From: Candidatus Rokuibacteriota bacterium
Lineage (GTDB): Bacteria > Methylomirabilota > Methylomirabilia > Rokubacteriales > CSP1-6
NCBI GenBank assembly: GCA_016184365.1
Contig: JACPCW010000075.1
Span: 17,617-81,616, forward strand
Direction of reading: 5' to 3'
Length of the DNA stretch: 64,000 bases
Every line of letters starts with the position of its first letter. Within the stretch, counting starts at the first letter, position 1. The notes beneath the pieces were generated by a model that saw nothing but the letters and a program-made list of their open reading frames with translations, searched no databases and had not been told where the DNA came from. Shown here piece by piece: positions 41,191 through 49,825 of the stretch. The position numbers were made by a program, and so were the translations under genes.

Positions 41191-41891
41191 TGGGCGCCGG
41201 CGACGGCGTGCTGCTCTACGTCTACCGCGGCGCCACGTTTCGCGTCCCGGACGACGTGCAGCCGCCGAAGGCCGGCTCCCGATTCTTCGTCTCGCACCTG
41301 ACCGTCCGTCCCGGCGAGCGCGTGCTCGAGCTCGGCTGCGGTCTCGGCCTCGCCGCCGTCCTCATGGCGAGGGAGGGCGCGCGTGTCGTGGCCACCGACG
41401 TCGTGCCGTCGGCCGTGGCGGCGACCCGGGCGAACGCGATCCTGAACGGCGTCGACGTCGACGTCCGGCTCGGCGACTGCTACGCGCCGGTGGCCGGGGA
41501 GCGGTTCGATCTCGTCTGCACGAACCCGCCGCAGATGCCGACGCCCTCCGGCGCGGCGCGCGACGATGCCGCCGCGGCCGCCGACAACGGCGGGCGCGAC
41601 GGCTGGGCGCTGCTCGATCGCGTGATCGACGGCGCGCCGGCGCATCTCGTGCCCGGCGGTCGGCTGCTGTTCACGATCTTCGCGTTCCTCGGACGCAAGC
41701 GCGCGCTCGCGAAGCTCGAAGCGCGCGGCTTCACGCCCGCCGTCGTCGCGTCGGAGACGCAGAGCTTTCCGCGGATCGGCTACGAGCGCCTCGATCACCT
41801 CCGCCGCCTCGACGCCGAGGGCACGCTCCCGGCATCGGGGACGCCGCGCACGGTCGAGCGGCTCGTGGTCGAGGGACGGCTGAGCGCCTGA
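41190..41891 (+). CDS. Class I SAM-dependent methyltransferase (HemK/PrmC-like motif)
   Basis: A 233-residue enzyme. Motif I is VLELGCGLGLAAVLMA and motif IV is CTNPPQMP, the N-P-P-Q form that marks methylation of a planar amide or amino nitrogen. The N-terminus (YVYRGATFRVPDDVQPP) is like that of RsmC/PrmC-type proteins. GTG 41190 shares one base with the preceding TAG. Substrate may be a protein Gln or a nucleic-acid base; not decidable here. Confidence 0.82.
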   Translation: MGAGDGVLLYVYRGATFRVPDDVQPPKAGSRFFVSHLTVRPGERVLELGCGLGLAAVLMAREGARVVATDVVPSAVAATRANAILNGVDVDVRLGDCYAPVAGERFDLVCTNPPQMPTPSGAARDDAAAAADNGGRDGWALLDRVIDGAPAHLVPGGRLLFTIFAFLGRKRALAKLEARGFTPAVVASETQSFPRIGYERLDHLRRLDAEGTLPASGTPRTVERLVVEGRLSA

Positions 41892-42631
41892 TGCGCCGGC
41901 TGATCGTCAACGCGGACGACTTCGGCCTGACGCCGGGCGTGAGCCGCGGCATTCTCGCGGCGCACCGCCGCGGCATCGTGACGTCGACGACGATGCTCGT
42001 CACCGGGAGCGCCGACCGTGAGCTCGTCGGGGAGGCGCGCGACACCGGGCTCGGTCTTGGCCTGCACGTGAACTTCACGCTCGGCCAGCCGCTCACGCGC
42101 GGCCGCTCGCTCGCGGGCGGGGACGGCCGGTTCATCCGCGACGCGCGCCGGGCCGCCGCGCAGGTGACCGCGGCGGACGCCGATCGCGAAGTGCAGGCGC
42201 AGGTCGACGCGTTTCTGACGCTGGTGAAGCGCGCGCCGACGCATCTGGACTCGCACCATCACGTCGGAACGTACGGCGCCGTCCGTCCCGCGTTCCTCGC
42301 GGCCGCGCGGCGCCTCGGCGTGCCCGTCCGCAGCGAGGACGCGCCGGCCCGCGCGCGCGCGCGCGGCGCCGGTCTCCGGACGACGGATCACTTCTTCGGC
42401 GGCTCGGGCCCCGACCCGTACTGGTCGCCGGCGCGGACGCTCGCGCACCTGCGCACGGTGCCGCCGGGCGTGTCGGAGTTCATGACGCATCCGGGGGTCT
42501 TCGACGCGGACCTCGCGTACAGCCGGTACGGCCGGCAGCGCGAGACGGAGCTGATCGCGCTCGGCGGCCCGGACGCGCGCGCGGCGGCCCACGCGCTCGG
42601 CATCACGCTCTGCGATTTTTCGGACCTTTGA
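41891..42631 (+). CDS. ChbG/HpnK (YdjC-family) deacetylase
   Basis: A 246-residue polysaccharide deacetylase-like enzyme. It has NADDFGLTPGVSRG with the metal-binding Asp pair, THLDSHHHVGTYG with metal-binding His residues, and VSEFMTHPG near the C-terminus. Family members deacetylate chitooligosaccharides or the hopanoid precursor; no other hopanoid gene lies close by. ATG 41891 shares a base with the preceding TGA. RE copy 9 follows its stop by three bases. Confidence 0.88.
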   Translation: MRRLIVNADDFGLTPGVSRGILAAHRRGIVTSTTMLVTGSADRELVGEARDTGLGLGLHVNFTLGQPLTRGRSLAGGDGRFIRDARRAAAQVTAADADREVQAQVDAFLTLVKRAPTHLDSHHHVGTYGAVRPAFLAAARRLGVPVRSEDAPARARARGAGLRTTDHFFGGSGPDPYWSPARTLAHLRTVPPGVSEFMTHPGVFDADLAYSRYGRQRETELIALGGPDARAAAHALGITLCDFSDL

Positions 42632-42633
42632 AA

Positions 42634-42705
42634 TGGGGGCCCCGACATGGCCCCCATACCCCCCAACGCTCGGGGCGTCCCGGCAAAGCCGTGACGCCCC
42701 TCGAT
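42634..42705 (-). repeat. RE element copy 9, at the origin of a tandem array
   Basis: Hairpin 2 (TGGGGGCC / GGCCCCCA) starts three bases after the deacetylase stop. Hairpin 1 (GGGGCGTC / GACGCCCC around CGGCAAAGCCG) follows. The hairpin 1 part is then amplified in tandem (42677-42808). Confidence 0.9.
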
Positions 42706-42808
42706 AACGGCGGCTGTCGCGGCAAAGCCGTGACGCCCCTCGATAACGGCGGCTGTCGCGGCAAAGCCGTGACGCCCCTCGATAACGGCGGCCGTCCCGG
42801 CGCCGCGG
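42677..42808 (+). repeat. 39-bp tandem repeat made from RE hairpin 1, three units plus a partial one
   Basis: Units begin at 42677, 42716 and 42755 with GTCSCGGCAAAGCCGTGACG and end AACGGCGGCY; a degenerate fourth begins at 42794. Copies 2 and 3 are almost identical, indicating recent amplification. Each unit is the 3' arm of hairpin 1 with its TCGAT end. The array lies directly upstream of the ROK kinase start. Confidence 0.9.
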
Positions 42809-42818
42809 CCTCGCGCCG

Positions 42819-43829
42819 ATGAGTGATGAGTCGCGCCTCGCCGTCGGTGTGGATGTCGGTGGCACGACGATCGCCGCCGGTGTCGTCGATGACGGCGGTC
42901 GCGTCCTCGCCGACCTGCAGCGCCCGACGCACGGCGGCGTCGGCGCCGAAACGACGATCGTCGAGCTCGTCGAGCGCGTGACCGCCGCCGCGGGACTCGA
43001 CGTCGCACGCGTCGCCGGTATCGGCGTCGGCGTTCCCGCGCTCGTCGACGCCGGCCGGGGCGTCGTCGGTCCCGAAGCTCCCCACGTGCCCGAGCTTGCC
43101 GGCCGACCGCTTGCCGAGATCGTCGCGACCCGCTTCGGCGTGCCGGCCTTCGTCGACAACGACGTCAACGCGCTCGCGCTCGCGGAATGGCAGTTCGGCG
43201 CCGGGCGAGGCACGCAATCGCTGGTCGTGCTCGCGGCCGGCACCGGGTTCGGCTCCGGCATCGTCCTCGATGGCGTGCTCGTCCGCGGCGCGCACGGCCT
43301 GGGCGCGGAGTTCGGCCACACGCCGGTGAAGTTCGACGGCCGCCCCTGCTGGTGCGGCGGCCGCGGCTGCCTGGCGGTGTACGCGAGCGGCCGCGGCGTC
43401 GCGGAAGCGGCGCGCGAGCGCGTCGCCGCCGACCGCGATTCGGCGCTGCTTCGTGACGCGGGCGGCGACGCGGCGCGCATCACGGCCGCGATGGTGTTTG
43501 CGGCGGCGGAGCGTGGAGAGCCCGTGGCCGCGGCCGTCGTCGACGAGGCGTGCCGCGCGCTCGGTGCGACGATCGCGGTCGTCGTGAACGGGCTGAATCC
43601 CGAGGTCGTCGTGATCACCGGCGGCGTCGCGGCGTCCTACGCCCGACTGGAGCGCCGGGTGCTGGCCGCCGCGGCCGACCATGCGCTGTCGCGCGCGATC
43701 GCGGCGACGCGGGTCGTGATCGTGCCCGGCGACAAGCGCGTCACCGTGCGCGGCGCGGCCGCGCTGGTCTTCTACGAGCTGGCGCGCGCCGGGACGGCCG
43801 GCGCGCCGCACGCGTGGCGTCCGTCCTGA
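42819..43829 (+). CDS. ROK-family sugar kinase (glucokinase-like)
   Basis: A 336-residue kinase. The phosphate-binding motif is VGVDVGGTTIAAGVVDD at the N-terminus, the sugar/catalytic segment is VDNDVNALALAEWQFGAG, and the zinc motif is CWCGGRGCLAVYASG with three Cys, although the usual Glu after GCL is Ala. It phosphorylates glucose or a related hexose. It is downstream of the YdjC deacetylase, so a role on amino sugars is possible (inference). Its stop lies inside the start of the next gene. Confidence 0.88.
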   Translation: MSDESRLAVGVDVGGTTIAAGVVDDGGRVLADLQRPTHGGVGAETTIVELVERVTAAAGLDVARVAGIGVGVPALVDAGRGVVGPEAPHVPELAGRPLAEIVATRFGVPAFVDNDVNALALAEWQFGAGRGTQSLVVLAAGTGFGSGIVLDGVLVRGAHGLGAEFGHTPVKFDGRPCWCGGRGCLAVYASGRGVAEAARERVAADRDSALLRDAGGDAARITAAMVFAAAERGEPVAAAVVDEACRALGATIAVVVNGLNPEVVVITGGVAASYARLERRVLAAAADHALSRAIAATRVVIVPGDKRVTVRGAAALVFYELARAGTAGAPHAWRPS

Positions 43830-45439
43830 ACGACGACCGGCCGCATCCCGAGCCCGGGAGTGACGCGCCGCCGCCGCACCCGGCGATGCCGGCGGAGCCG
43901 ATCGACCCCGCCGCCGATCCGACGCCGCCGGCTCCCGACGCGACAACCGATCCGCTCGCGGCCCCGCTCGTTCCGGACCGTCCGCCGCCGCCACCGTTGT
44001 CGCGCGCGGTCACGCTGCTCGCCGCGCTCGTCGTGCTCGTCGGCGTCTGGGTGCTCGCGACGCCCGGCTCGCTCGAGTCACGGCTCGCCGGTGTGCGAGA
44101 TCCGGAGCGCGCGCTCGCGATCGTCGTCGGCCGCACGATGGACCTGCACGAAGCGATCGGCCGGACGCCGGCGTGGCGGCGGTGGATCTACGTGGCGCTC
44201 GGCTTCGAGGGCGCGGACGACGCCGGCCAGGCGCGGCAGTGGTACGACGAGCTCGCATCGGTGTCGCTCGATTCGCGCGTCGACATGCATCTCGCGATCC
44301 TCGAGGCGGAGACCGGCCGGCGCCACGCCGTCCGGCGGCGGGTCGCGGAATGGGCCAAGCGCGAGGAGCCGCTGCCGAGTCTCGCGAGCCTGCTCGCCGA
44401 CGCGTATCTGGTCCCGGCGGCGGACGGCGGAACGCCGGCCGCGTTTCCCGGTGACGTCCTGCACGAGTGGCTGCTCGAGGACTGGTTCCGCGATCGACTG
44501 ACCCTCGCGCTCGCCGCGCGGCTCGGCGAGCCGGCGGTCGCCGCGGCGGCGCGCGCCCGGCTCGAGGCGCGCGGCAACCGGCTGCTCGCCCGCCTCACGG
44601 TGCTCGTCGCGATCACGCTGCTCATCGGCGCGATCGGGATCGTGGCGACGATCGTCGTCGCGATCCGGATCCGGCGCCGGCGCGACGCGGTGCGCGCCGG
44701 CACGGCCGCAATCCCGCCGCCGTGGTCCGGGTCGCGCGGCGCGGCCGTCCTGCTGCGGGGCGGTGCGCTCGGCACGCTGATCGGCGCGGCGCTGCTCCTC
44801 GTGCTGGTGTTCGCGCTGCCGTGGCTGTCGGTTCGCGGCTGGGAGGAAGCGGCGGAGAAACTCCTCGAATTCGGCACCGGCCTGCTGCTCGTTGTCCCGG
44901 CGCTGATGCTGGCGCGCCGCCATCTGTTCCGGCCGAGCGGCGTCACGGCCGTCGACGCGCTCGGGCTCCGCGTGGTTCCCGGCGGTGCGTCGCGCATCGT
45001 GCTCGTCGTCGTCGCGGTCGCCGGCGTCGTCAGCGTCGGCGACGTCGCGTTCGGGCTGATCACCGATGCGGCCGGCGCGACCGGCCACTGGACCGAGTGG
45101 TTCCAACCCGACCTCGTGTTCGGCGACGCGCGCGACGTCGCGATGGCGCTCGCGGGCGCCGTCGTGCTCGCTCCGGTGACGGAGGAGCTGCTGTTTCGCG
45201 GGCTGCTCTTCGCGTCGCTGCGGCGGCGGCTGGCGTGGCCGATCGCCGCGGTGATGAGCGCGGTCGCGTTTGCGGTCCTGCATGGCTACGGCCTGCAGGG
45301 CTTTGCCAGCGTGATGTGGAGCGGCCTCGTGTGGGCGTGGGCCTTCGAGCGCACGGGGAGCCTGTGGCCGGCGGTCATCGGCCACGCGCTCGGGAACCTC
45401 TCGGCGTCGGCTCTGGTGCTGGTGGCTCTGCGGGGTTGA
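43814..45439 (+). CDS. CPBP-family intramembrane metalloprotease (CAAX protease-like) with long N-terminal region
   Basis: A 541-residue membrane protein. Residues 1-60 are Pro/Asp-rich; a helix (LLAALVVLVGVWVLA) is followed by a soluble helical region (to about 250), then six or more helices. The C-terminal CPBP domain has the motifs VTEELLFRG (Glu-Glu), FAVLHGYGLQG (His) and IGHALGN (His). Such enzymes cleave near membranes or act in bacteriocin immunity and protein maturation. The soluble insert looks like a TPR-like module (VALGFEGADDAGQARQWYDEL). GTG 43814 overlaps the ROK gene by 16 bp. Confidence 0.8.
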   Translation: MASVLNDDRPHPEPGSDAPPPHPAMPAEPIDPAADPTPPAPDATTDPLAAPLVPDRPPPPPLSRAVTLLAALVVLVGVWVLATPGSLESRLAGVRDPERALAIVVGRTMDLHEAIGRTPAWRRWIYVALGFEGADDAGQARQWYDELASVSLDSRVDMHLAILEAETGRRHAVRRRVAEWAKREEPLPSLASLLADAYLVPAADGGTPAAFPGDVLHEWLLEDWFRDRLTLALAARLGEPAVAAAARARLEARGNRLLARLTVLVAITLLIGAIGIVATIVVAIRIRRRRDAVRAGTAAIPPPWSGSRGAAVLLRGGALGTLIGAALLLVLVFALPWLSVRGWEEAAEKLLEFGTGLLLVVPALMLARRHLFRPSGVTAVDALGLRVVPGGASRIVLVVVAVAGVVSVGDVAFGLITDAAGATGHWTEWFQPDLVFGDARDVAMALAGAVVLAPVTEELLFRGLLFASLRRRLAWPIAAVMSAVAFAVLHGYGLQGFASVMWSGLVWAWAFERTGSLWPAVIGHALGNLSASALVLVALRG

Positions 45440-45446
45440 TTGGAGC

Positions 45447-45518
45447 TGGGGGCCCCGACATGGCCCCCAGACCCCCAACGCTCGGACACGCCCCGGGGAA
45501 CCCGGGGCGCGCCTCGAC
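45447..45518 (-). repeat. RE element copy 10, between convergent genes
   Basis: Seven bases after the CPBP gene stop: hairpin 2 TGGGGGCC-TGTCG-type loop with GGCCCCCA, then hairpin 1 GCGCGCCCCGGG-TTCC-CCGGGGCGTG. Convergent with the TlpA-like gene, so it is a likely transcription end for both strands. Confidence 0.9.
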
Positions 45519-45536
45519 GGCCTGAAGCGGCTCCGG

Positions 45537-46037
45537 TCAGGATTTTCCCGCGCGCAGCGCCTCGTCGAGCAGCCGCGGCAGGCGCGTCACCGCCGACTCG
45601 CCCTCGATGCGCGCGGTCATCGCGCCCCGGCGGTCGATGACGATCGTCGTCGGCGTGCCCTTGAAATCGAAGAGGTTCGCCACCGCGAGCCGCGGGTCGA
45701 GCGCGACCGGGTAGGGCACGGGGTGCCGGCGCATGAACCGGCGCGTGTCGCGGGCGGTGTCCTGGACGTGCAGCGCGATGAAGTCGACGCCGCGCGCGCG
45801 GTACCGCTCGACCACGCGCGCGAAGCCTGCCGCCTCGCGCACGCAGGCCTTGCACCACGACGCCTGGAAGCGGATGACCATCGGGCGCTTGCCCATCCGC
45901 TCGCGCGAGTCGAACGTCGTCCGCGAGTCGAGGATCTTGACGCGGAAGCCGGGCGCGTCCTGATCGGCGGCGCGGACGGTCCCGACCGGCGCCAGCACGA
46001 GCGCCGCGAGGACGAGGAGAGCAGCGACGGCGGGCAT
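45537..46037 (-). CDS. TlpA/ResA-like thiol-disulfide oxidoreductase
   Basis: A 166-residue secreted thioredoxin-fold protein: signal peptide residues 1-24 (ending VRAAD), active site FQASWCKACVREA, and cis-Pro loop KGTPTTIVIDRRG. Both active-site Cys are normal TGC codons, in contrast to the DsbA-like gene. It reduces or reshuffles periplasmic disulfides, often for cytochrome c maturation. Divergent from the FAD/Fe-S dehydrogenase gene with only 31 bp between. Confidence 0.88.
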   Translation of the reverse strand: MPAVAALLVLAALVLAPVGTVRAADQDAPGFRVKILDSRTTFDSRERMGKRPMVIRFQASWCKACVREAAGFARVVERYRARGVDFIALHVQDTARDTRRFMRRHPVPYPVALDPRLAVANLFDFKGTPTTIVIDRRGAMTARIEGESAVTRLPRLLDEALRAGKS

Positions 46038-46068
46038 CGAGTCATCATAGCCCTGTTAGAATGGCCGC

Positions 46069-49008
46069 GTGTCGATGAGAGACCTCGAACGCGAGCTCCG
46101 GCACGTCATCGCCGGCGACGTGCGTTTCGACGCGATGTCGCGCCTCCTCTATTCCACCGACGCGTCGATGTACCAGGTCGAGCCCATCGGTGTCGTCGTC
46201 CCGCGCCATGCCGACGACGTGCAGGCGTCCATCGGCGTCGCGCAGAAGAACGGCGTCGCGCTGCTCCCGCGCGGCGGCGGCACGTCGCTCACCGGCCAGA
46301 CGGTGAACCACGCGCTCGTCATGGACTTCTCGCGCTGGATGCACCGCATCCTCGAGGTCGACACCGAAGAGCTCTGGGTCCGCGTGCAACCCGGCGTCGT
46401 CCAGGACAACCTGAACGCGCACGTGCGCCCGGCGGGTCTGCTGTTCGGGCCCGACACGTCGACGTCGAGCCGCGCCACGCTCGGCGGCATGCTCGGCAAC
46501 AACTCCGGCGGCTCGCACTCGATCGCCTATGGCCTCACGGTGAATCACGTCATCGAGGTCACCGCCATCCTGTGCGACGGCACGCGCGTCGTGTTCGGCG
46601 AGATCGACGACGCGTCCTTCGCCGCGAAATGCCGGCTCCCCGGTCGCGAGGGCGACGTCTATCGCGCCGTCGCGAAGGTGCGCGACGACTACGGCGAAGA
46701 GGTCCGCAAGCTGCTCCCGAACCACTGGCGCCGCGTGGCCGGGTACAACCTGAACGAGCTCGTGCCCGAGCTGCGCGCGCGCTTCGGCCGGCCGCCGCAC
46801 GAGGCGGCGCCGGTGGGCGCCGGAGCCAACGGCAACGGCACGCGCCCGCTGAACATGGCGCGGCTCGTCGTCGGGTCCGAGGGCACGCTGCTGACGATCG
46901 TCGAAGCGAAGGTGCGGCTCTGCCGCCGCCCGAAGAAGACCGCGCTCGACGTCGTGCACTACCGGACGATCCAGGAAGCGCTCGAGTCGTCCGCGTCGAT
47001 TCTCGAGACGGGCCCGTACGCCGCCGAGCTGACGGACAAGATGATCCTCGACCTCGCGCGCGGCAACATCGAGCAGTCGCAGCGCATGGGGTTCGTGCAG
47101 GGCGACCCCGGCGCGATCATGATCGTCGAGTACGCCGGCGAGACCGACGCGGAGGTCCGCGCCAAGATCGAAGCGCTCGAGGCGCGGCGCCGGCGCGAGC
47201 GGTGGGGCTACGCCGCGCACGCCGCGTACGACGCGTCCGAGCAGCAATCGATCTGGAAGCTCCGCAAGGCGGGCCTCGGGCTCCTGCTCGGGCTGAAGGG
47301 GAGCGGCAAGCCGATCGCATTCGTCGAGGACACGGCCGTCGATCCGCGGCGCGTGCACGAGTTCGTGCCGCGCTTCCGCGAGATCCTCGGCAAGCACGGC
47401 GCCGAAGGCGCCTATTACGGCCACTGCTCCGTCGGCTGTCTCCACATCCGCCCGGTGATCGACCTCAAGACCGAGCGCGGCCTCGCGCAGGTCCGCGCCA
47501 TCGCGGACGAGATCACCGACCTCGTGCTCGAGTTCAACGGCACGATCTCGAGCGAGCACGGCGACGGCCGCGCGCGCACGCCGTTCCTCGAGCGCATGTA
47601 CGGCCCGCGCATGATGGAGGCGTTCCGCGCGCTCAAGCGCGCGTTCGACCCCGACGAGCGGATGAATCCGGGCAACATCGTCGGGAAGGGCAGCCTGACC
47701 GACCACCTGCGCTATGGCGAGCGCTACACGACGTGGGAGCCCACCACGCTGCTCGACTTCTCGGAGCGCGGCGGCTTCGCGGCGGCGATCGAGATGTGCA
47801 ACGGCGTCGGGCAGTGCCGCAAGACGCTCGAAGGCACGATGTGCCCGTCGTTCATGGTGACGAACGACGAGGAGCACTCGACGCGGGGACGCGCGAACGC
47901 GTTTCGCGCGGTGCTGTCCGGTCGCGCGCCGGCCAGCGAGTTCACGGGCCAGCGGCTCTACGACGTGATGGACCTCTGCCTCGAGTGCAAGGGCTGCAAG
48001 TCGGAATGCCCCGCGAACGTCGACATGGCGAAGATGAAGTACGAGTTCCTCCACCACTACTACCGGGCCAACGGGCTGCCGCTGCGGAACCGCCTCTTCG
48101 GCCGGATCGCGGAGCTGAACCAGCTCGGGACGCGCGTGGCGGGCCTCGCGAACTGGCTCGCCGAGCTGCCGCTGAACCGGTGGCTGCTCGAGCGCTTCGC
48201 CGGGATCGACCGGCGGCGGCCGCTCCCGGCGCTGGCGAGCGAGACGCTGACGGACTGGATGCGCCGCCCCACGCCGCGTGCCGATGCGCCGCGCGGCGAG
48301 GTCGTGTTCTTCAACGACACGTTCGTCACGTACCACTGCCCCGAGATCGGCCGGGCGGCGGTGCAATTGCTCGAGGCGGCCGGCTATCGCGTCGTGACCA
48401 TCGACAAGAAGTGCTGCGGCCGGCCGATGATCTCGAAGGGCATGCTCACGGAGGCCCGCGAAAACCTCCGGTGGAACGTCGAGCGCCTGCATCCGTACGC
48501 CGCGCACGGCGTGGCGATCGTCGGGCTCGAGCCGTCGTGCCTGCTCACGCTGCGCGACGAAGCCGTCGACCTGCTGCGGACCGACGAAGCGCGTATCGTC
48601 GCGAAGGAAAGCCTGCTGCTCGAGCAGTTCCTGCTGCGCGAAAGAGCGCGCGGGCTCGAGCTGTGCTTCACCGCGCACGGCAAGAAGGCGCTGCTCCACG
48701 GGCACTGCCACCAGAAGGCGATCGTCGGCACGGCGCCCACCGTCGCCGCCCTCACGTGGGCCGGCTACGACGTGAGCGAGGTCGATTCGGGATGCTGCGG
48801 CATGGCGGGGTCGTTCGGCTTCGAGCGCGAGCACTACGATCTGTCGGTCGCGATCGGCAGCCGGCGGCTCGCGCCGGCGGTGAAGGCCGCGGATGCGGAC
48901 ACCGAGGTCGTCGCGCCGGGCATGTCGTGCCGCCAGCAGATCGAGCACCTCGCGGGCCGTCGCGCGAAGCACCCCGCGGAAGTCCTCTGGCAGGCGGTCG
49001 CGCGCTGA
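46069..49008 (+). CDS. FAD-linked oxidase fused to Fe-S/CCG domains (YdiJ-like 2-hydroxyacid dehydrogenase)
   Basis: A 979-residue two-part dehydrogenase. Residues 1-530 are a GlcD-type FAD-binding oxidase (LPRGGGTSLTGQTV, GPDTSTSSRATLGGMLGNNSGG, VGSEGTLLTIVEAKVRL, HCSVGCLHIRPV, FNGTISSEHGDGRAR). Residues 570-660 hold two 4Fe-4S-type Cys clusters (CNGVGQCRKTLEG and CLECKGCKSECP). The C-terminal 300 residues carry two CCG domains (DKKCCGRPMIS, DSGCCGMAGSFG). This order equals E. coli YdiJ and Dld-II-like proteins that oxidise D-2-hydroxyglutarate or D-lactate. GTG 46069 matches the family start; ATG 46075 is an alternative. Confidence 0.92.
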   Translation: MSMRDLERELRHVIAGDVRFDAMSRLLYSTDASMYQVEPIGVVVPRHADDVQASIGVAQKNGVALLPRGGGTSLTGQTVNHALVMDFSRWMHRILEVDTEELWVRVQPGVVQDNLNAHVRPAGLLFGPDTSTSSRATLGGMLGNNSGGSHSIAYGLTVNHVIEVTAILCDGTRVVFGEIDDASFAAKCRLPGREGDVYRAVAKVRDDYGEEVRKLLPNHWRRVAGYNLNELVPELRARFGRPPHEAAPVGAGANGNGTRPLNMARLVVGSEGTLLTIVEAKVRLCRRPKKTALDVVHYRTIQEALESSASILETGPYAAELTDKMILDLARGNIEQSQRMGFVQGDPGAIMIVEYAGETDAEVRAKIEALEARRRRERWGYAAHAAYDASEQQSIWKLRKAGLGLLLGLKGSGKPIAFVEDTAVDPRRVHEFVPRFREILGKHGAEGAYYGHCSVGCLHIRPVIDLKTERGLAQVRAIADEITDLVLEFNGTISSEHGDGRARTPFLERMYGPRMMEAFRALKRAFDPDERMNPGNIVGKGSLTDHLRYGERYTTWEPTTLLDFSERGGFAAAIEMCNGVGQCRKTLEGTMCPSFMVTNDEEHSTRGRANAFRAVLSGRAPASEFTGQRLYDVMDLCLECKGCKSECPANVDMAKMKYEFLHHYYRANGLPLRNRLFGRIAELNQLGTRVAGLANWLAELPLNRWLLERFAGIDRRRPLPALASETLTDWMRRPTPRADAPRGEVVFFNDTFVTYHCPEIGRAAVQLLEAAGYRVVTIDKKCCGRPMISKGMLTEARENLRWNVERLHPYAAHGVAIVGLEPSCLLTLRDEAVDLLRTDEARIVAKESLLLEQFLLRERARGLELCFTAHGKKALLHGHCHQKAIVGTAPTVAALTWAGYDVSEVDSGCCGMAGSFGFEREHYDLSVAIGSRRLAPAVKAADADTEVVAPGMSCRQQIEHLAGRRAKHPAEVLWQAVAR

Positions 49009-49018
49009 CCCGCCGCGC

Positions 49019-49750
49019 GTGATCGTTCTCGCCGGCGCCGTCGCCGCGCTCATCGCCGGCTTCGTCAAGGGCACGATCGGGTTCGGATTTCCCACCGTCG
49101 CCACGCCGCTGCTCGCGCTCTTCATCGACGTCAAGACGGCCGTGGCGGTGCTCGTGCCGCCGAACCTCGTCCTCGATGGCATCCAGGCGCGGCGCGGTGG
49201 CGGGATGCTCCGGACCTTCCGGCGCTTCGCCGTCCTGCTCGCGTTCGGCGGCGTCGGGACCGTCCTCGGCACGCATCTGCTCGTGATCCTGCCGGCGCGC
49301 GTCGCGATGGCCGTGCTCGGCGCGTTCGTGATCGGCTTCGTCGCCGTGAGCGCGACCCGGTGGCGCCCCAGCGTGCGGGTGTCGTGGGAGCGCTGGCTGT
49401 CGCCGCCCGTCGGTCTCCTCGCCGGCGTCGTCGGCGGGCTGACGAACGTGCCGGGCACGCCGCTCGTCGTGTACTTCTACGCGCTCGGGTTGGCGAAGGC
49501 CGACTTCGTCCGTGCCGTCGCGGTGACGTTTTTCGTTTACAAAGTCATGCAGCTCGCCGCGCTCGCCTGGTACGGGGCTTTCACGGTCTCGCTGATCCCG
49601 CCTGCGCTCGGCGTCGCTGCCGTTGCCTTCGGATCGTTCACGCTCGGGCTGCGCGTGCAGGACCGCCTCGACCAGCAGAACTTCAACCGCGTGGTGCTCG
49701 TCGTCCTCGCCCTCCTCGGCGCCTGGCTCACGATCCGCGCGTCCATCTGA
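49019..49750 (+). CDS. TSUP-family (TauE/SafE) membrane permease
   Basis: A 243-residue inner-membrane protein with about eight helices. The characteristic N-terminal repeat GFVKGTIGFGFPTVATPLLAL and the matching second-half repeat GLLAGVVGGLTNVPGTPLVVYF identify the sulfite/organosulfonate/organic-acid exporter family. GTG 49019 is 10 bp after the dehydrogenase stop, so export or import of a 2-hydroxyacid or sulfonate is plausible but unproven. Confidence 0.88.
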   Translation: MIVLAGAVAALIAGFVKGTIGFGFPTVATPLLALFIDVKTAVAVLVPPNLVLDGIQARRGGGMLRTFRRFAVLLAFGGVGTVLGTHLLVILPARVAMAVLGAFVIGFVAVSATRWRPSVRVSWERWLSPPVGLLAGVVGGLTNVPGTPLVVYFYALGLAKADFVRAVAVTFFVYKVMQLAALAWYGAFTVSLIPPALGVAAVAFGSFTLGLRVQDRLDQQNFNRVVLVVLALLGAWLTIRASI

Positions 49751-49825
49751 CACGCCCGCCTTCGGGAACCTCGAGCCCGGTCTGGCAGTTGGCAGCAGGT
49801 CCCCATCCACTCATCGGAGGACTGA

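Noticed and set aside
42677..42808. Possible CRISPR array
   Set aside because: The 39-bp units are directly adjoining with no unique spacers and derive from an RE hairpin; no cas genes nearby.
46045..49458. Long open frame (about 1137 codons) on the minus strand
   Set aside because: Antisense shadow of the FAD/Fe-S dehydrogenase gene; composition is Arg/His/Asp-rich without motifs.
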